Source: Oscillospiraceae bacterium (GTDB taxonomy: Bacteria > Bacillota > Clostridia > Oscillospirales > Acutalibacteraceae). From it: 64,000 nucleotides of DNA. Of the stretch, positions 61,838 through 64,000 are shown one piece after another; within the stretch, counting starts at the first letter, position 1, and every line of letters starts with the position of its first letter. Under the pieces are notes generated by a model. It searched no databases. It had not been told where the DNA came from and was given only the letters and a program-made list of their open reading frames with translations. Position numbers and translations under genes: made by a program. The stretch covers positions 62,001 to 126,000 of the forward strand of contig SVPQ01000001.1 of the NCBI GenBank assembly GCA_015065845.1. Direction: 5' to 3'.

Positions 61838-64000
61838 TTATTCTTCACTTGGTTCTGTTGACTCAGGTTCTGTTACTTCAGGTTCTGTTACTTCAGGCTC
61901 TGTTGCTTCAGGCTCTGTTGCTTCAGGCTCTGTTGCTTCAGGCTCTGTTGCTTCAGGCTCTGTTGCTTCAGGCTCTGTTACCTCAGGCTCTGTTACCTCA
62001 GGCTCTGTTTCGTCAACAGGTGGTTCAGAGTTTTCATAGCGCTCTTTTGCAGCATTTACAACTGCAGAATAGTCATCGCTTGTAATACCATTCTTTCCAT
62101 CAAAATCACCTGCAACAAAATATGCATCTTCGAGAGAAATATTTTTAGTTGCATCGAGTTGAACTATCATACAGTCAAGAACATCACAAACACCATCACC
62201 ATTGACATCACCACGAACAACTACTGTGCGACTGTCAATTATGTTGTTGTTTTCATCGTAAACAGTTATAACTGAACCTGTACCATAAAGTACAACATCC
62301 TGATAAACATAACTTGCTTCAGCTGTTGCAGTGTAGTTAGCATTTAATGTAACAACATCCTCTACACCGTCTTTATTACCTTCAACTACTACATAGTCAT
62401 TTACAACAGTTGCTTTTTCTTCGTTTACTGTGTAAACATCGTCAATATCAATATAAGTAAAGCCATTTGTTTCAGCATAACTTGCCGCATAACCTGAGTT
62501 ACCGTAAATTACAAAATCTTCGTATTTTGTATAAGTTTTTGTTGGTTCTTCACCTTCGGCACCCTCTGCAATTGTAACATCGTAACCAAAGGCATAATCA
62601 CCTATACTGGTTGTAACGGTATCAGGAATTCTTACATATTTGAGGTTTTCACAACTAATAAATGCTTCTGAACCTATCATAGTAACTGTTGATGGAATAA
62701 TTACTGTTGAGAATGTAGCATCTTTAAATGCATAATTTCTGATAGCTTTTACTGCTGCTCCATTATTTGTTTTTTCAGGAATGGTTACAACTGAACCGGT
62801 ACCATTATAACCAATAATTATTGCTGAACCTTCAATTTCATGGAAATCAAATTCTTGTATAGCACAACCTTCATTTTTACATACATTATTAACAAAATTG
62901 TGCCCTATTGCAGGAATTAAATCTTCTTTAATTCTTTCTTCACATACAGTACACTCTGTATATTTTGTACCTGTTTCTGTACAAGTTGCATCTTTTTCTG
63001 TTATCCAGTCGCTTTCGGTGTGACCTTTTGCAGGGATAACTTCACCGACTTCAACAATTTCAATACAATCAAGACAGAGTTTATCACCTGTGTAACCTGT
63101 TTCTGTGCAAGTCGCTTCTTTAGCGTCAAGAAGTTCATAATTTGCGTGGTTTGTTGCAGGAATTTCTTTTGTTCCTAAATCCTCACCACAAACTGAACAA
63201 ATTACTTTTCTTTCACCTGCTACAAAGCAAGTTGGTTGTGTAATAACTTCACCATCTGCTTCTGTATGTGCTATTTTTTCTACTACTGCAGTAACATCTT
63301 CTTTACCGCAAACTGTACATTTACCGGTTTTTTCGCCTTCTTTTGTACAAGTTGCAGGAGTTGTTACTTCCCATTCTTCTACTGTGTGTGGTAAAGCAGG
63401 AATTTCTTCGCCCTTATCAAGAATTTTCTTACAATCAGGACAATATAAGTAGCCTGTGTGACCTGCTTCTGTACAAGTTGCGTCTTTAGAATTTACTCTG
63501 CGTGACGCTGGGTGATTTGTAGCAGGAATTACCTCTGTAACATCTTCATTACAAACTGTACATTTACCAGTCTTTTCACCTGCTTCTGTACAAGTCACTT
63601 CTGTTACAGTTTCCCAATCTTCAACACTATGACCTAATTTATCAATTACTTCGCCCTCTGTGAGAACTGTTTCACAAAGTGGGCAGAACATATCACCTGT
63701 GTAGCCATCTTCTTCACAAGATGGGTCTTTTGCATCTTTGAGGTAAGCACCTGCGTGGTCAAGTGCAGCGACTTCTTCTGTTACTGTTTCTTCACATCTT
63801 GTACAAATACCGCTTTTTGAACCTTTTTCTGTACAAGTTGGTTTATTTGTTTCCGTATCCCATTCTTCTACATTATGACCTAATTTGGCGATTGTTTCGC
63901 CTTCTACAACGATTTTTTTACAATCGTTACAATATGTATCACCTGTGTAACCTGCTTTTTCACAAGTTGCTTCTTCTTCACCAAGTTTAGCGTGTGTATG
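61838..64000 (-). CDS. Large secreted repeat protein: Cys-module ladder, LRR_5, dockerin-like, TEPE tail (5' end outside window)
   Basis: At least 720 residues; the frame is open to the window edge, so the ATG at 63,691 is internal and the true start is further right. Visible order: nine full and one partial module of about 40 residues, each starting with His and bearing C-x9-10-C-x2-C (for example [17 protein letters not shown]), then a BspA-type leucine-rich stretch (SAFRNYAF-like [39 protein letters not shown]), a spacer, a domain [18 protein letters not shown] with dockerin-like loops [12 protein letters not shown] and [13 protein letters not shown], and a tail of TEPE(A/V) repeats ending SEE. 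No wall-sorting motif is seen. Surface adhesion or substrate binding is likely; metal binding by the Cys/His modules is possible. Confidence 0.8.
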   Translation of the reverse strand, partial: HTHAKLGEEEATCEKAGYTGDTYCNDCKKIVVEGETIAKLGHNVEEWDTETNKPTCTEKGSKSGICTRCEETVTEEVAALDHAGAYLKDAKDPSCEEDGYTGDMFCPLCETVLTEGEVIDKLGHSVEDWETVTEVTCTEAGEKTGKCTVCNEDVTEVIPATNHPASRRVNSKDATCTEAGHTGYLYCPDCKKILDKGEEIPALPHTVEEWEVTTPATCTKEGEKTGKCTVCGKEDVTAVVEKIAHTEADGEVITQPTCFVAGERKVICSVCGEDLGTKEIPATNHANYELLDAKEATCTETGYTGDKLCLDCIEIVEVGEVIPAKGHTESDWITEKDATCTETGTKYTECTVCEERIKEDLIPAIGHNFVNNVCKNEGCAIQEFDFHEIEGSAIIIGYNGTGSVVTIPEKTNNGAAVKAIRNYAFKDATFSTVIIPSTVTMIGSEAFISCENLKYVRIPDTVTTSIGDYAFGYDVTIAEGAEGEEPTKTYTKYEDFVIYGNSGYAASYAETNGFTYIDIDDVYTVNEEKATVVNDYVVVEGNKDGVEDVVTLNANYTATAEASYVYQDVVLYGTGSVITVYDENNNIIDSRTVVVRGDVNGDGVCDVLDCMIVQLDATKNISLEDAYFVAGDFDGKNGITSDDYSAVVNAAKERYENSEPPVDETEPEVTEPEVTEPEATEPEATEPEATEPEATEPEATEPEVTEPEVTEPESTEPSEE
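61850..62010 (-). repeat. 15-bp tandem repeat encoding the TEPE(A/V) tail
   Basis: About ten to eleven consecutive 15-bp units in frame, encoding [10 protein letters not shown] and TEPES. The central five TEPEA units are base-identical; the outer units differ at one or two positions. Such in-frame tandem arrays usually vary in copy number between strains. Confidence 0.8.

Noticed and set aside
61707-62085. Plus-strand frames with Gly-Ser-Val or Leu-Gln repeats
   Set aside because: They are antisense readings of the TEPE repeat of the minus-strand gene; no ribosome site, and the periodicity is inherited from the 15-bp units.
63691-63691. ATG at 63,691 as the start of the repeat protein
   Set aside because: It is in the middle of a Cys-module ([11 protein letters not shown]), and the frame continues with two more complete modules to the window edge.

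Overview
The window is A+T-rich bacterial chromosome, most likely from an anaerobic, endospore-forming gut Clostridium relative (Oscillospiraceae/Ruminococcaceae type). The basis is a clamp of low-GC Firmicutes traits: a SpoVAD homologue, a T-box leader before thrS, pyruvate:ferredoxin oxidoreductase, SufC with a single short SufB/SufD partner, RecD2, RqcP, strong AGGAGG-type ribosome sites, and several secreted proteins built from FN3, transglutaminase, zinc-ribbon-like and dockerin-like modules. No 16S or 23S rRNA and no tRNA is visible, so the genus cannot be fixed.

Layout. 1-6.6 kb (+): SUF Fe-S assembly pair, then a tightly overlapping run of rhamnulokinase, a degenerate M28-like membrane protein, a GH130 enzyme and a MATE exporter. 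6.6-17.3 kb (-): a GGDEF cyclase, uronate isomerase with its own operator-like palindrome, an XRE membrane regulator, a repeat-flanked cassette with a four-helix-bundle gene and a hairpin array (11.5-12.5 kb), rqcP, a cyclase-family hydrolase, hisS, mgsA and a xylulokinase-like kinase. A solitary 5S rRNA gene lies at 17.5 kb. 18-29.8 kb (-): two secreted transglutaminase-like paralogues, then a lacZ and GNAT-GH78 operon. 30-38.6 kb: recD2-comFC (+), a CNNM/CorC transporter-like protein (-), PFOR (+). 38.7-46.4 kb (-): an FN3 surface protein behind an attenuator-like leader, thrS with T-box, and the rpmH-rnpA-yidD-yidC-jag operon. 46.7-51.8 kb (+): Mrp ATPase, secreted beta-helix protein, third transglutaminase protein. 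51.8-64 kb: FliB-like methylase and TrmO (-), GGDEF, pyrophosphatase, hybrid histidine kinase, SpoVAD and a 47-residue membrane peptide (+), iron alcohol dehydrogenase (-), GH125 (+), and the 3' part of a large secreted repeat protein (-).

How it fits together. Many genes serve plant or host glycan use: GH78 and GH2 enzymes, GH130 and GH125 for mannosides, RhaB for rhamnose, UxaC for uronates, an FGGY kinase, MgsA and a FucO-like dehydrogenase for the lower branch, and PFOR for acetyl-CoA. The secreted modular proteins look like a cell-surface or exoprotein set without sorting motifs. Two diguanylate cyclases and a hybrid kinase provide signalling.

Most worth a second look: (1) the 36-bp direct-repeat-flanked cassette at 11,520-12,492, with nine small hairpins whose linkers are mutually complementary, and an apparently empty copy of the same site next to it; (2) a promoter, long hairpin, and terminator with a competing pairing in front of the FN3 protein gene (41,041-41,232), which has riboswitch logic but matches no class I recognise; (3) a GNAT-GH78 fusion; (4) a membrane-embedded M28-like protein lacking its metal ligands.
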